Shown here: in pieces, positions 1 through 7,986 of the stretch
Position numbering within the stretch: position 1 is the stretch's first letter
How the letters are laid out: each line of letters opens with the position of its first letter
Source of the DNA: Nonomuraea wenchangensis
GTDB lineage: Bacteria; Actinomycetota; Actinomycetes; Streptosporangiales; Streptosporangiaceae
NCBI RefSeq assembly: GCF_900111685.1
Contig: NZ_FOHX01000012.1
Span: 106,139-170,138, forward strand
DNA length: 64,000 bases
Reading direction: 5' to 3'
The notes under the pieces: generated by a model
Seen by the model: the letters and a program-made list of their open reading frames with translations, nothing else
Told to the model about the DNA's origin: nothing
Databases searched by the model: none
Program-made: the position numbers and the translations under genes

Positions 1-227
1 AAAAGCTTTCCGGACTCCTGCTCACCCCTGCACGAAGATCTTGCAAGAACATGACTTCACCCACCGCAGACAAGCCCTCCCTCGGCTGGCCCTGCCACGT
101 GGCAATCCCCCTGAACGGTCAGCGCCCGGGCTGCCTGCGCGGGAAGCGATCATTCTCTTCTCGGGAAGTGATCTTCTCAACCCCTCTTGCGCCCCAGGCC
201 AGACCTATTCGTGAACGCCCCCGCTGC

Positions 228-269
228 GGCGATCAGTGAGCAGACGTGCGAGCACGCTCACTGATCGCC
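228..269 (-). terminator. Long hairpin downstream of the acyl-CoA ligase
   Basis: A perfect 14-bp inverted repeat (228-241 with 256-269) encloses a smaller GTGC/GCAC hairpin. It starts 14 bases past the ligase stop codon, so a terminator for the minus-strand catabolic operon is the simplest reading. There is no T tract, which is common in high-GC actinomycetes. The bases to its left (1-227) hold no gene I can support. Confidence 0.55.
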
Positions 270-282
270 TACTCGTCCAGCG

Positions 283-1899
283 TCATGGCCTGCCCCTCGG
301 GCGGATACCCGGCGCTGATCGTTTTTGCTCCTGGGGTTCGGGAGAGGTGGTGGCCGGCGATCGGGGCGGTGCCGCGCCGGGCGGCAGGAGCCGGGTTCGC
401 AGCTCCGGTTTGAGGATCTTGCCTGAGCCGGTCTTCGGCAGTGTGTCCACGATGTCGACATAGACGGGAATCTTGTATTTCGCCAGCCGGGAACGGAGGA
501 AGTCCGCCAGCTCCGCCGCGGTGAGGGCGACGCCGTCACGGGGGACGACGAAGGCCCGGCCGACCTCGCCCCACTTCTCGTCGGGAACCCCGACCACGGC
601 GGCCTCCGCCACGGCCGGATGCTCGAAGAGCACACCCTCCACCTCGGCCGGATAGACATTCTCCCCGCCGGAGATGTACATGTCCTTCAGCCGGTCGACG
701 ATGTGCAGGTGCCCCTCGTCGTCGAGGGTGGCGATGTCCCCGGAGTGGAACCAGCCTCCTTCGGTCAGCGCGGCGGCGGTCGCCTCCGGGTTCCGCCAGT
801 AGCCGGGGGTGACGTTGGGCCCCTGGATGTGCACTTCGCCCGCCTCGCCGACCTCGGCCTCAGTGCCGTCGGGCCGGACCACGCGTATGTTGGCGAAGAA
901 CACCGGCACGCCGGCCGACCCCACCTTGCGCACGCTTTCGCCCGGCTCAAGGAAGGTGGCGCCCGGAGAGGTCTCCGTCAGTCCGTAGCCCTGACAGAAG
1001 ACCAGGCCCCGCTCCTGGTAGGTGCGGATCAACGCGACCGGGATCGCCGCTCCCCCTGACATCAGGGTCCGCAGCGAGGACAGATCGGCGTCGGCCCACC
1101 GCGACGACCGCGCGAAGGCGGCGAACATCGCGGTGACCCCGAACATCCAGGTGACGCGGTGCTTCTCGATGAGGTCGTAGCAGGAGTCCACGTCCCAGGT
1201 CGGCATGATCAGCGAGGTGCCGCCCTTGAGGAAGGTCGGCAGCAACGTCTGGTTCAGCGCCGCGACGTGGAAGAGCGGCGCGCTGATCAGCGTCACCTCG
1301 GTGCTCGCCACGTCGATGCCGACCATGATGTTGAAGCAGTTCCACACCAGGTTGGCGTGACTGAGCATCGCCCCCTTGGGACGTCCGGTCGTGCCCGAGG
1401 TGTAGAGGATGAGAGCGATGTCGTCGAGTGCGACCGGGGTGTCGATCGGCGTGGCATCGCCCTCCGACAGGAAGGTCTCGTACTCCCGCTCCCCCGGTGC
1501 CGGCGACTCCAGCGCCACGGCCGTGCGCAGTCCCGGAAGTTCCGGAAAATCGCGTACGACCGCGGCGCACTCCGGCGCGTAGATGAGGATGGAGGCGCCG
1601 GAGTCCTCCATCATGTAGGCGATCTCCGGTGCGGTCAGCCGGAAGTTCAGCGGGACGAAGATCCCGCCGAGCATGTGCGTGGCGAACATGGTCTCGGCGA
1701 AGGCGACGTGGTTGGGGCCGAGGTAGGCGACCCGGTCCCCGGCCCGCACCCCCGCGCCGCGCAGACTCGACGCGAGCCTTGTCGTCCGCTCGTGCACCCG
1801 GGCGTAGGTGGCCTCCCGACCGTCGTGGACGAAGGCGGTGCGGTTCGGGCTCATCTGGGCCCGGCGGGCCGGCCAGCCGCCCAGTCCGGCGTTACGCAT
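283..1899 (-). CDS. AMP-forming acyl-CoA ligase (FadD-like)
   Basis: Activates a carboxylic acid with ATP and CoA via an acyl-adenylate; probably cytosolic. The 538 residues show the ANL-superfamily core motifs: the phosphate loop YTSGTTGRPKG (166-176), GYGLTET (304-310), the SGD aspartate (386-388), GGENVYP (411-417) and the C-terminal PKTGSGKILK (489-498) with the catalytic lysine near 494. The ATG is preceded by AGGAG at 7 bases. It lies 14 bases after the transporter stop and is the last gene of the operon SDR-amidohydrolase-MaoC-MFS-ligase. The last ~30 residues are proline/arginine-rich and beyond the family core. Substrate is unknown; the neighbours suggest a medium-chain or cyclic/aromatic acid. 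Confidence 0.93.
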   Translation of the reverse strand: MRNAGLGGWPARRAQMSPNRTAFVHDGREATYARVHERTTRLASSLRGAGVRAGDRVAYLGPNHVAFAETMFATHMLGGIFVPLNFRLTAPEIAYMMEDSGASILIYAPECAAVVRDFPELPGLRTAVALESPAPGEREYETFLSEGDATPIDTPVALDDIALILYTSGTTGRPKGAMLSHANLVWNCFNIMVGIDVASTEVTLISAPLFHVAALNQTLLPTFLKGGTSLIMPTWDVDSCYDLIEKHRVTWMFGVTAMFAAFARSSRWADADLSSLRTLMSGGAAIPVALIRTYQERGLVFCQGYGLTETSPGATFLEPGESVRKVGSAGVPVFFANIRVVRPDGTEAEVGEAGEVHIQGPNVTPGYWRNPEATAAALTEGGWFHSGDIATLDDEGHLHIVDRLKDMYISGGENVYPAEVEGVLFEHPAVAEAAVVGVPDEKWGEVGRAFVVPRDGVALTAAELADFLRSRLAKYKIPVYVDIVDTLPKTGSGKILKPELRTRLLPPGAAPPRSPATTSPEPQEQKRSAPGIRPRGRP

Positions 1900-1913
1900 C
1901 GGTGACTCCTATG

Positions 1914-3266
1914 TCAGGTGGAGGACGGCTCGGCCGGGTCTGCGACCCGGCCGGTCTCGGGCACCGCCGGGGCGACCGTGGCCAGGTCGTGGCGGCTGGT
2001 CTCGCCCAGGGCCAGGAGGCAGACCACCGTCAGCAGGCAGCAGGCAGCGACGATCACCGAGATCATCATCGTCCCTCCGCCGCCGGTGGACGCGTCGAGC
2101 TGTGCGAACAGCAGCGGGGCCAGGCCGGCGCCGAGGCCGGCGAGCTGGTAGCCGAGCGAGGCTCCGGTGTAGCGGCTCCTGGTGGCGAAGACTTCGGTGT
2201 ACAGCGCCGCGAGCGGGCCGTACATCATCGGGTGGATGACCGCCTGGCCCAGCACGAGCGCGATGGTGAGGGCGGCGACGCTGCCGGTGTCCACCATCGG
2301 GAAGAGGGCGAAGCCGAACACGGCCATGACCAGTGCGCCGGCCAGCACGACCGGGCGGCGTCCCACCCGGTCCGACAGCGCCGACCATCCGATGATGCTC
2401 AGGACGGCCAGCGCCGAGGAGAGCGTGAGGCCGTTCAGCACGTCCGGCCGGGGGAAGCCGGCCCGCACGCCGTAGGCGATGAGATAGGTGGTCAGCGTGC
2501 CCTGGGCCACGAAGGCGGACAGGCCGACGCCCACACCGAGCAGGAGAGTCCTCGGGTGATGGCGGAGCACGTCCAGCAGCGGCGCCCGGGAGCCGCGGTC
2601 CGCGGCGGCCTTGAACACCGGGGTCTCCTCGACCCGCAGCCGGACGAACAGGCCGATCGCCAGCAGGACGACGCTGATCAGGAACGGCACCCGCCAGCCC
2701 CAGCTGAGGAACTCCTGCTCGCCCAGGACGGCGGCCGTGCCGCCGAGCGCCGCGGTGGACAGCACCATGCCGAAGGGGGCTCCGGCGTTGGTGAAGCTCG
2801 CCCACAGTCCGCGGCGGCTGGTCGCGTGCTCGGCGGACATCAGCACGGCCCCGCCCCATTCACCGCCGACCGCGACGCCCTGCAGGATCCGGAGGATGAC
2901 GAGTGCGATGGGCGCGAGGACGCCGATCTGCGCGTAGGTGGGGAGCAGGCCGATGAGGAAGCTGGCGACGCCCATCAGGGTCATGCTCACCACCAGCATG
3001 CGCTTGCGGCCCAGTCGATCGCCGAAGTGGCCGAAGATCACTCCGCCGAGCGGCCTGGCCAGGTAGCCCGTGGCGAAGGTGCCGAAGCTGGCGACCGTCG
3101 CCGTGAGCGGGTCGAGAGAGGAGAAGAAGACCTTGCTGAAGACCACCGCCGAGGCGGTGGCGTACAGCAGGAAGTCGTAGTACTCGATGACGCTGCCCAG
3201 GAAGCTTGAGGCGACCGCGCGTCGGAGCTGGATTCGGTTGGGGGATGTGACTGGCAGGTTCGGCAT
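1914..3266 (-). CDS. MFS transporter, metabolite:H+ symporter (MHS) type
   Basis: A 450-residue, 12-TM permease. The conserved loop after TM2 (GDRLGRKR) and the N-terminal EYYDFLLYATASAVVF segment match the MHS group (shikimate, proline/betaine, dicarboxylate symporters), so uptake of an organic acid is the likely role. A longer frame starts at 3359, but the ATG at 3266 has GAGGAG about 8 bases upstream and gives the usual N-terminus, so I chose it. Sandwiched between the MaoC gene and the acyl-CoA ligase, it probably imports the substrate that the ligase activates. Substrate specificity cannot be read from the sequence. Confidence 0.9.
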   Translation of the reverse strand: MPNLPVTSPNRIQLRRAVASSFLGSVIEYYDFLLYATASAVVFSKVFFSSLDPLTATVASFGTFATGYLARPLGGVIFGHFGDRLGRKRMLVVSMTLMGVASFLIGLLPTYAQIGVLAPIALVILRILQGVAVGGEWGGAVLMSAEHATSRRGLWASFTNAGAPFGMVLSTAALGGTAAVLGEQEFLSWGWRVPFLISVVLLAIGLFVRLRVEETPVFKAAADRGSRAPLLDVLRHHPRTLLLGVGVGLSAFVAQGTLTTYLIAYGVRAGFPRPDVLNGLTLSSALAVLSIIGWSALSDRVGRRPVVLAGALVMAVFGFALFPMVDTGSVAALTIALVLGQAVIHPMMYGPLAALYTEVFATRSRYTGASLGYQLAGLGAGLAPLLFAQLDASTGGGGTMMISVIVAACCLLTVVCLLALGETSRHDLATVAPAVPETGRVADPAEPSST

Positions 3267-3421
3267 GACCGAGCTCCTCGTCCGGGAGCGAGCTGAAACT
3301 CTCGCTTGCTTGCCCCGGAGGTTAGGCAGATCTATAACGGACGTCAATACTTTGCCCAATATGGGCGGGGGCGGGGTGCCCGCGCTCGCCGCGCCGGGCG
3401 CGGGCCGTACGTCTCGCCCGG

Positions 3422-3880
3422 TCAGGCGTAGTGACGGTAGATCACGCGCGCGACACAGGCGGGCTTGGCAGAGCCGTCGATCTCTACGGTGAAGTCGAGC
3501 AGCATCTGGACGCCGTCACCGGGGACGTCGTCCACCGACGCCACGGCGGCGGCGAGGCGGATCTTGGCGCCGACTCTGACGGGACTGGGGAAGCGGACCT
3601 TCTCCAGTCCGTAGTTGACGCTCATCTTCACGCCCCGGATGTCCAGCAACTCGGTGAAGAGCGGGATGACCAGGGACAGGGTCAGATAGCCGTGGGCGAT
3701 CGGACCACCGAACGGCCCTTCCTTCGCCCGTTCGGGATCGACGTGGATCCACTGGTGGTCGTTGGTGGCGTCGGCGAAGGTGTTCACCCGCTCCTGGGTG
3801 ATCTCCAGCCATTCGCTGCGACCGAGGTCCGCCCCGGCGAGCGCCTTGATCTCGCCGAGTCCGTGCACCGTCGTGGTCAT
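3422..3880 (-). CDS. MaoC-family (R)-specific enoyl-CoA hydratase
   Basis: A 152-residue single hot-dog-domain protein. The hydratase-2 signature is visible: NDHQWIHVDPERA supplies the catalytic Asp/His region and is followed by GPIAHGYLTLSL. It would hydrate a 2-enoyl-CoA, giving a hydroxyacyl-CoA for the SDR encoded upstream. Its ATG overlaps the TGA of the amidohydrolase by four bases (ATGA), so the two are probably translationally coupled. Length fits a stand-alone MaoC/NodN-type hydratase. The stereochemistry is inferred from the family. Confidence 0.9.
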   Translation of the reverse strand: MTTTVHGLGEIKALAGADLGRSEWLEITQERVNTFADATNDHQWIHVDPERAKEGPFGGPIAHGYLTLSLVIPLFTELLDIRGVKMSVNYGLEKVRFPSPVRVGAKIRLAAAVASVDDVPGDGVQMLLDFTVEIDGSAKPACVARVIYRHYA

Positions 3881-4770
3881 GACCGTGTCGTCCTTTCCTC
3901 CGCACCCAGCCCGAGCAGGCGTGCGGCGTTGTCCTTGAGAATCTTGGGACGGACCTCCGGCTTGATCTCGAGCTTGCCGAAGTCGGCGAGCCAGCGATCC
4001 GGGGTGATCACCGGATAGTCCGACCCGAAGAGCACCTTGTCCTTCAGCAGCGTGTTCGCGTACCGGACGAGCTGCGGCGGGAAGTATTTGGGTGACCATC
4101 CGGACAGGTCGATGTAGACGTGGGGCTTGTGCGTGGCGACGGCCAGCGCCTCGTCCTGCCAGGGGAACGACGGATGGGCCAGCACGATCTTCAGGTCGGG
4201 GAAGTCCACGGCGACGTCGTCCACCAGCATGGGGTTGGAGTACTTCAACCGGATTCCGCCCCCGCCTGGAACGCCCGCGCCGATACCCGTCTGGCCCGTG
4301 TGGAACAGGGCGATCGCGCCGAGCTCCTGGATCACCTCGTAGAGGGGATAGGCCATGCGATCGTCGGGCGCGAAGCCCTGGATGCTGGGGTGAAACTTGA
4401 AGCCGCGCACGCCGTGTTCCTCGACGAGCCGACGCGCCTCGCGGACGCCCGCCCGGCCCTTCCACGGATCGACACCGGCGAACGGGATCAGCACGTCGGC
4501 GTGCTGGGCGCAGCTCTCGGCGATCTCCTCGTTGGAGATGCGAGGGTGGCCGGTGGCGTGCTCCGCGTCGACGGTGAACACCACCGCCGCCATTTTGCGC
4601 TCGCGGTAGTAGGTGGCCATCTCGGGGATGGTCGGCCTGGGGTGCTCCTTGAAGTACTTCTCCGAGGCGCCGAACAGCTCCGCGCTCAGCGAGGGGTGCC
4701 CGCCGGCGGAGACCTCGGCGTGCGTGTGCACGTCGATCGCGACCAGTTCGCCGACGTTCATGTGCGGCAT
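3877..4770 (-). CDS. Amidohydrolase-2 family metal-dependent hydrolase/decarboxylase
   Basis: A 297-residue TIM-barrel protein of the amidohydrolase superfamily (ACMSD-like branch). Metal-site residues are visible: H15 and H17 in the HTH motif after strand 1, H157, H199 and D251 in FGSDYP. This branch contains non-oxidative decarboxylases and hydrolases of ring-cleavage products, so it could process a carboxylated intermediate. It starts 1 base after the SDR stop and overlaps the MaoC start by four bases, placing it firmly in the operon. The exact reaction is not predictable. Confidence 0.88.
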   Translation of the reverse strand: MPHMNVGELVAIDVHTHAEVSAGGHPSLSAELFGASEKYFKEHPRPTIPEMATYYRERKMAAVVFTVDAEHATGHPRISNEEIAESCAQHADVLIPFAGVDPWKGRAGVREARRLVEEHGVRGFKFHPSIQGFAPDDRMAYPLYEVIQELGAIALFHTGQTGIGAGVPGGGGIRLKYSNPMLVDDVAVDFPDLKIVLAHPSFPWQDEALAVATHKPHVYIDLSGWSPKYFPPQLVRYANTLLKDKVLFGSDYPVITPDRWLADFGKLEIKPEVRPKILKDNAARLLGLGAEERTTRS

Positions 4771-4771
4771 C

Positions 4772-5698
4772 TCAGCTCTCCGCCGTCTTCTGTCCGGGGA
4801 CCTTGGGCGCGGGCACGCCGTACGTCTCGGGGTCGGCGCCGACGCCCGTCCGCCATGAGGCGGCGATCGCGTCGGCCGTCCAGCCGCCGTCGGCGTAGGC
4901 CACCGCCTTCTCGCCGGGGTGGGACCAGAGCGCCAGCCGGTCGCCGCCGAGGCCGATGGCCTGACCCGTCACCTCCGCGGAGGCGTCGGACGCGAGGAAG
5001 ACGACGAGCGAGGCGACGTCCTCGACCGTGCCCAGGCCCTCGTCCCTGCGCAGCCATTCCGGGAACGGCCGCCCGGTCCGCTCCGACTCCTCGATGATCG
5101 GGGCGAAGGCCGGGATCGTTTTGGTCATCTCCGTGGCCGCGACCGGGACGATCGCGTTCACCGTGATGTTCGCCCTGGCCAGCTCCGTCGCCCAGGTCCG
5201 GGCCATGGCGACGATGCCCGCCTTGGCGGCGGCGTAGTTGGTCTGGCCGAAGTTTCCGCGCTGACCGGCCGGCGACGCGACGAGGATCAGCCGTCCGCCC
5301 GTCCCCTGCTCCCGCATCCGCACCGCCGCCGCCCGGGCGCAGGTGAACGTGCCCCGCAGGTGCACGTCGATCACCGCGTCGAAGTCCTCGTCGGACATCT
5401 TCCACAGGACCCGGTCCCGCAGAATGCCCGCGTTCGTGACCATCACGTCAAGCCGGCCGAACTCCTTGACGGCCGCGGCGACCAGCCGCTCGGCGGCCTC
5501 GGTGGGGCCGACCGGGGCGACGACGGCCGCGGCCCTGCCCCCCGCCGCGATGATCCCGTCGGCGACTCCGGCCGCCGAATCGCCGTCCAGGTCGTTCACG
5601 ATGACCGCCGCCCCGGCCGCCGCCAGCGCCTCGGCGTAGGCGCGCCCAAGGCCACGACCCGCGCCCGTGACGACGGCCACCTTGCCCGACAGATCCAT
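4772..5698 (-). CDS. SDR-family dehydrogenase (MFE-2/HSD17B4-like)
   Basis: Probably an NAD(P)-dependent hydroxyacyl-CoA or alcohol dehydrogenase, 308 residues. It has the TGAGRGLG cofactor motif (11-18), NAG (89-91) and the catalytic S142-Y155-K159 set (YAAAK). The ~60-residue tail after the SDR core resembles the extension in MFE-2-type (R)-hydroxyacyl-CoA dehydrogenases, which pair with MaoC hydratases. I chose the ATG at 5698 over a GTG nine bases upstream because AAAGGTGAG lies about 7 bases before it. It is the first gene of the operon, divergent from the PaaX-type regulator. Confidence 0.88.
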   Translation of the reverse strand: MDLSGKVAVVTGAGRGLGRAYAEALAAAGAAVIVNDLDGDSAAGVADGIIAAGGRAAAVVAPVGPTEAAERLVAAAVKEFGRLDVMVTNAGILRDRVLWKMSDEDFDAVIDVHLRGTFTCARAAAVRMREQGTGGRLILVASPAGQRGNFGQTNYAAAKAGIVAMARTWATELARANITVNAIVPVAATEMTKTIPAFAPIIEESERTGRPFPEWLRRDEGLGTVEDVASLVVFLASDASAEVTGQAIGLGGDRLALWSHPGEKAVAYADGGWTADAIAASWRTGVGADPETYGVPAPKVPGQKTAES

Positions 5699-5748
5699 GC
5701 AGCTCACCTTTCGCTGGGAAGCGTGACATCGCCGAACCTATGGCACTT

Positions 5749-5803
5749 ATGTGACTGCCGTCAAAGATTTGACTGACGTTCAGAACCGTCTACCCTTTTT
5801 GCT
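5749..5803. promoter_or_regulatory. Divergent promoters with a direct-repeat operator (PaaX-type)
   Basis: Plus strand: TTGACT (5769-5774), 16-base spacer, TACCCT (5791-5796), with the regulator GTG 8 bases later, so its mRNA is probably leaderless. Minus strand: TTGACG (complement of 5759-5764) with TAGGTT about 18 bases downstream, reading into the SDR operon. Two direct repeats TGACTGCCGT (5752-5761) and TGACTGACGT (5770-5779), 18 bp apart, overlap both -35 regions. They are the best candidate operator for the adjacent repressor. Confidence 0.55.
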
Positions 5804-6637
5804 GTGATCCTCGGCGGCGAAGACGACCCGACAGCGCAGTTCCCGCGCCCGCAGTCCCTGATGTTCAGCTTTCTCGGCATCTACGTGCTGGATCGCGGCG
5901 TGGCCGTCTACTCCGGCAGCGTCATAGACGTGTTCGCCCGCCTCAACGTCTCCGAGGAGGCCGTACGGTCCACGCTCGCGCGGATGGTCAAGCGCAACCT
6001 GCTGATCCGGCACCGGCAGGGACGAAAGGTGTACTTCGGGCTCGCCCCGCACGCCGCGGAGGTGCTGAAGGATGGGCGCAGACGGGTGTGGGAGACCGGT
6101 GCGGTGAACCGCGACTGGGACGGCACCTGGACGGTCGTCGGATTCTCGCTGCCGGACAGCCGGCGCAGCACCCGTCACGACCTGCGTTCCCAGCTGATCT
6201 GGAACGGCTTCGGCCTGCTGCAGAACGGGCTGTGGATAGCGCCGGGCGAGAAGGACGTCACGGGCATCATCGCCTCGCTGGAGCTGGGCGACCACGTCAC
6301 CGTGCTGACCGCCAGCGCGTTCAAGCCGACGGAGACCGCCGACCTCGTCAGGAAGGCCTTCGACATCGAGCGGATCGCCGGACGCTACCGGGCGTTCCTC
6401 ACCCAGTGGGACGTACCCCGGCCGCTCCCCGGCGCGCCGGACGACCTCGCCCGGCAGTTGCTGCTGCACACCGACTGGCTGCAACTCGTCCGCCAGGATC
6501 CCCACCTGCCGGCTGCGCACCTGCCTCCGGACTGGCCGGCCATCCGGGCCGAGCAGCTCTTCCAGGTGCTCGCGCGGGAGTACGAGACACGCGCCGCCGA
6601 GCAGGCCGCCGCCATCCTGGACGAGCTCCCCGTTTGA
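5804..6637 (+). CDS. PaaX-family transcriptional repressor
   Basis: A 277-residue one-component regulator. The N-terminal winged helix (about residues 15-80, with RSTLARMVKRNLL as recognition region) and the middle domain (DWDGTWTVVGFSLP followed by LLQNGLWIAP) match PaaX, the phenylacetyl-CoA-responsive repressor. In that family an acyl-CoA thioester relieves repression, which fits an adjacent operon headed by CoA-dependent enzymes. Translation starts at a GTG with no ribosome site and a -10 box 8 bases upstream, consistent with a leaderless message. It is divergent from the catabolic operon it probably controls. The ligand is unknown. Confidence 0.88.
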   Translation: MILGGEDDPTAQFPRPQSLMFSFLGIYVLDRGVAVYSGSVIDVFARLNVSEEAVRSTLARMVKRNLLIRHRQGRKVYFGLAPHAAEVLKDGRRRVWETGAVNRDWDGTWTVVGFSLPDSRRSTRHDLRSQLIWNGFGLLQNGLWIAPGEKDVTGIIASLELGDHVTVLTASAFKPTETADLVRKAFDIERIAGRYRAFLTQWDVPRPLPGAPDDLARQLLLHTDWLQLVRQDPHLPAAHLPPDWPAIRAEQLFQVLAREYETRAAEQAAAILDELPV

Positions 6638-6828
6638 CCCCCATCGTCGTCTCCGGCGAGGAGGACAAGCCGCGTCCTGTCCCGTGGCAGAACGTCATGG
6701 CCGAGCACCTGCCGAACGCCACCTTGTGGCGCCTTGAGAAGATCGGTCACAGCCCCATCCTGGAAGCACCGGACGGCGTCCTGCCCCGCCTGCTCGACTT
6801 CCTCGATCGGGTGGAGAAGTCCGGCTAG
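6634..6828 (+). pseudogene. C-terminal remnant of an alpha/beta hydrolase
   Basis: The 64 codons after a TTG that overlaps the PaaX-type stop read VVSGEEDK, then PNATLWRLEKIGHSP, then a final helix. This is the last part of an alpha/beta-hydrolase fold with the catalytic-His loop (GHSP), but the nucleophile and acid-bearing regions are absent. I read it as a decayed gene stump rather than a functional protein. Confidence 0.6.
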
Positions 6829-6894
6829 CGTCGCCCTCACGGTCGTTACGTGGCTGAGCCGGCGTGACTCGACAAGGGAGTCCATCAGGGAGCC

Positions 6895-6920
6895 GGGCCG
6901 ACGTCCTGGGACGTCGGCCC
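6895..6920. terminator. Bidirectional terminator hairpin
   Basis: A perfect 11-bp stem, GGGCCGACGTC with GACGTCGGCCC, with a 4-base loop. It sits between the end of the hydrolase remnant (plus strand) and the end of the MarR gene (minus strand), as expected for a shared terminator of convergent transcripts. Confidence 0.7.
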
Positions 6921-6932
6921 GATGCGGGCTGC

Positions 6933-7457
6933 CTAGGCCAGGTCGACGGGCCGTATCCGCAGCTTGGCGGCAATGCGGGCCAGCGCCTTCCGGTCGGTGG
7001 CGGTGAGCGGGTCGAGCACGAACTGCCGCACCGAGCGTACGTGCGCGGGCGCGGCGGCTACGACGACTTCGTAGCCGCTGTCGGTGAGCGCGGCGATGGT
7101 GTATCGGCCGTCCTCGGGATCGGGCGAACGCTCCACCCAGCCCCGCTGCTCGAACCGCTTGACGACGTTGGACAGGCGCGAGAGGGAGCCGTTGGCCAGG
7201 TAGGCCAGCTCGCTCATCCGCAGGCGGCGCTCCGAGGCCTCCGAGATGTGGCTGAGGGTCAGGTACTCGAACAGGGTCAGGCCCGCCTCATGCTGCAGCG
7301 GCGACTCCAGCCGCCCTGGCAGCAGCAGGACCAGGGAGACCAGTCCGGTCCAGGCCTCCTTCTCGTCCGCGGTCAGCCACAGCGTCTCGTCGGAAGAGTC
7401 CCCGCCGGGCTCGGGGGTCGCGGTGATGGCCATGGGGACACGATACCGGGCACCCAT
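6933..7457 (-). CDS. MarR-family transcriptional regulator
   Basis: A 174-residue winged-helix regulator. The MarR core is clear: EYLTLSHISEASERRLRMSEL, then NGSLSRLSNVVKRFEQRGWV as recognition helix, and SPDPEDGRYTIAALT as the wing. The ATG at 7457 gives the longest product and the one at 7433 is an alternative; neither has a good ribosome site. It is divergent from the RidA-like gene, with two matching palindromes in between, one touching its own start. Autorepression and control of ridA are therefore likely. Ligand unknown. Confidence 0.9.
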   Translation of the reverse strand: MGARYRVPMAITATPEPGGDSSDETLWLTADEKEAWTGLVSLVLLLPGRLESPLQHEAGLTLFEYLTLSHISEASERRLRMSELAYLANGSLSRLSNVVKRFEQRGWVERSPDPEDGRYTIAALTDSGYEVVVAAAPAHVRSVRQFVLDPLTATDRKALARIAAKLRIRPVDLA

Positions 7458-7458
7458 G

Positions 7459-7506
7459 ACTTTACGCGTGAAGTTAAAGCTGTTACGTTCACTTCACACG
7501 TGAAGT
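7459..7506. promoter_or_regulatory. Two MarR-type operators
   Basis: Two 16-bp palindromes share the pattern ACTT-Y-AC-N2-GTGAAGT: ACTTTACGCGTGAAGT at 7459-7474 and ACTTCACACGTGAAGT at 7491-7506 (7-base arms, the second perfect). Their centres are 32 bp apart, about three helical turns. The first abuts the MarR start codon and the second lies 19 bases before the RidA-like start. Confidence 0.75.
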
Positions 7507-7524
7507 CATCTCGAAGGGATAACC

Positions 7525-7947
7525 ATGAGCAGGCCCGAGTTCTTCGCCACTCCCGGGTACGGCGAGACGCAGCTCGCCAACATGCACTACAACCAGGCGG
7601 TTCGCATCGGCGACCGCGTCGAGACCTCAGGTCAGGGAGGGTGGGACGATGACTGGAACTTTCCCGAGGCCCTCGAAGACGAAATCGTGCAAGCCTTCGA
7701 GAACGTCGAGCGGACCCTCGCCACGGCCGGTGCCACCTGGCGCGACGTCATCGCCGTGAATTCCTACCACATCCCCGACTCCGCCGACTTCATCGGCGAG
7801 GTCCACAACCGGGTCATGGTCGAGCAGTTCCGTAAGCGCATGGGCGACCGGGCACCCATCTGGACCGAGACCGGCGTTCCCGCCCTCGGCGCCCCGAAGA
7901 TGCGCGTCGAGATCCGCGTCACCGCCCTGATCGGGGGCGACGACTGA
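7525..7947 (+). CDS. RidA/YjgF-family protein
   Basis: A 140-residue member of the RidA/YER057c/UK114 family, which hydrolyses reactive enamine/imine intermediates from PLP enzymes; some members are oxidative-stress chaperones. Typical features are SGQGGWD near residue 34, the helix EIVQAFENVERTLATAGATW and the C-terminal PKMRVEIRVTA, which holds the arginine used for substrate carboxylate binding in RidA proper. AAGGGA precedes the ATG. It is the only gene apparently controlled by the divergent MarR protein. Because it is outside an amino-acid operon, it may be one of the non-archetypal RidA subfamilies. Confidence 0.88.
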   Translation: MSRPEFFATPGYGETQLANMHYNQAVRIGDRVETSGQGGWDDDWNFPEALEDEIVQAFENVERTLATAGATWRDVIAVNSYHIPDSADFIGEVHNRVMVEQFRKRMGDRAPIWTETGVPALGAPKMRVEIRVTALIGGDD

Positions 7948-7986
7948 TGGGACCGGAGTCCGGTGGGGAGCCGACCGGGTCGGTGG

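Noticed and set aside
3881..4465. Extended start for the MaoC gene
   Set aside because: The extra residues are the amidohydrolase gene read out of frame; ATG 3880 with an ATGA overlap is better.
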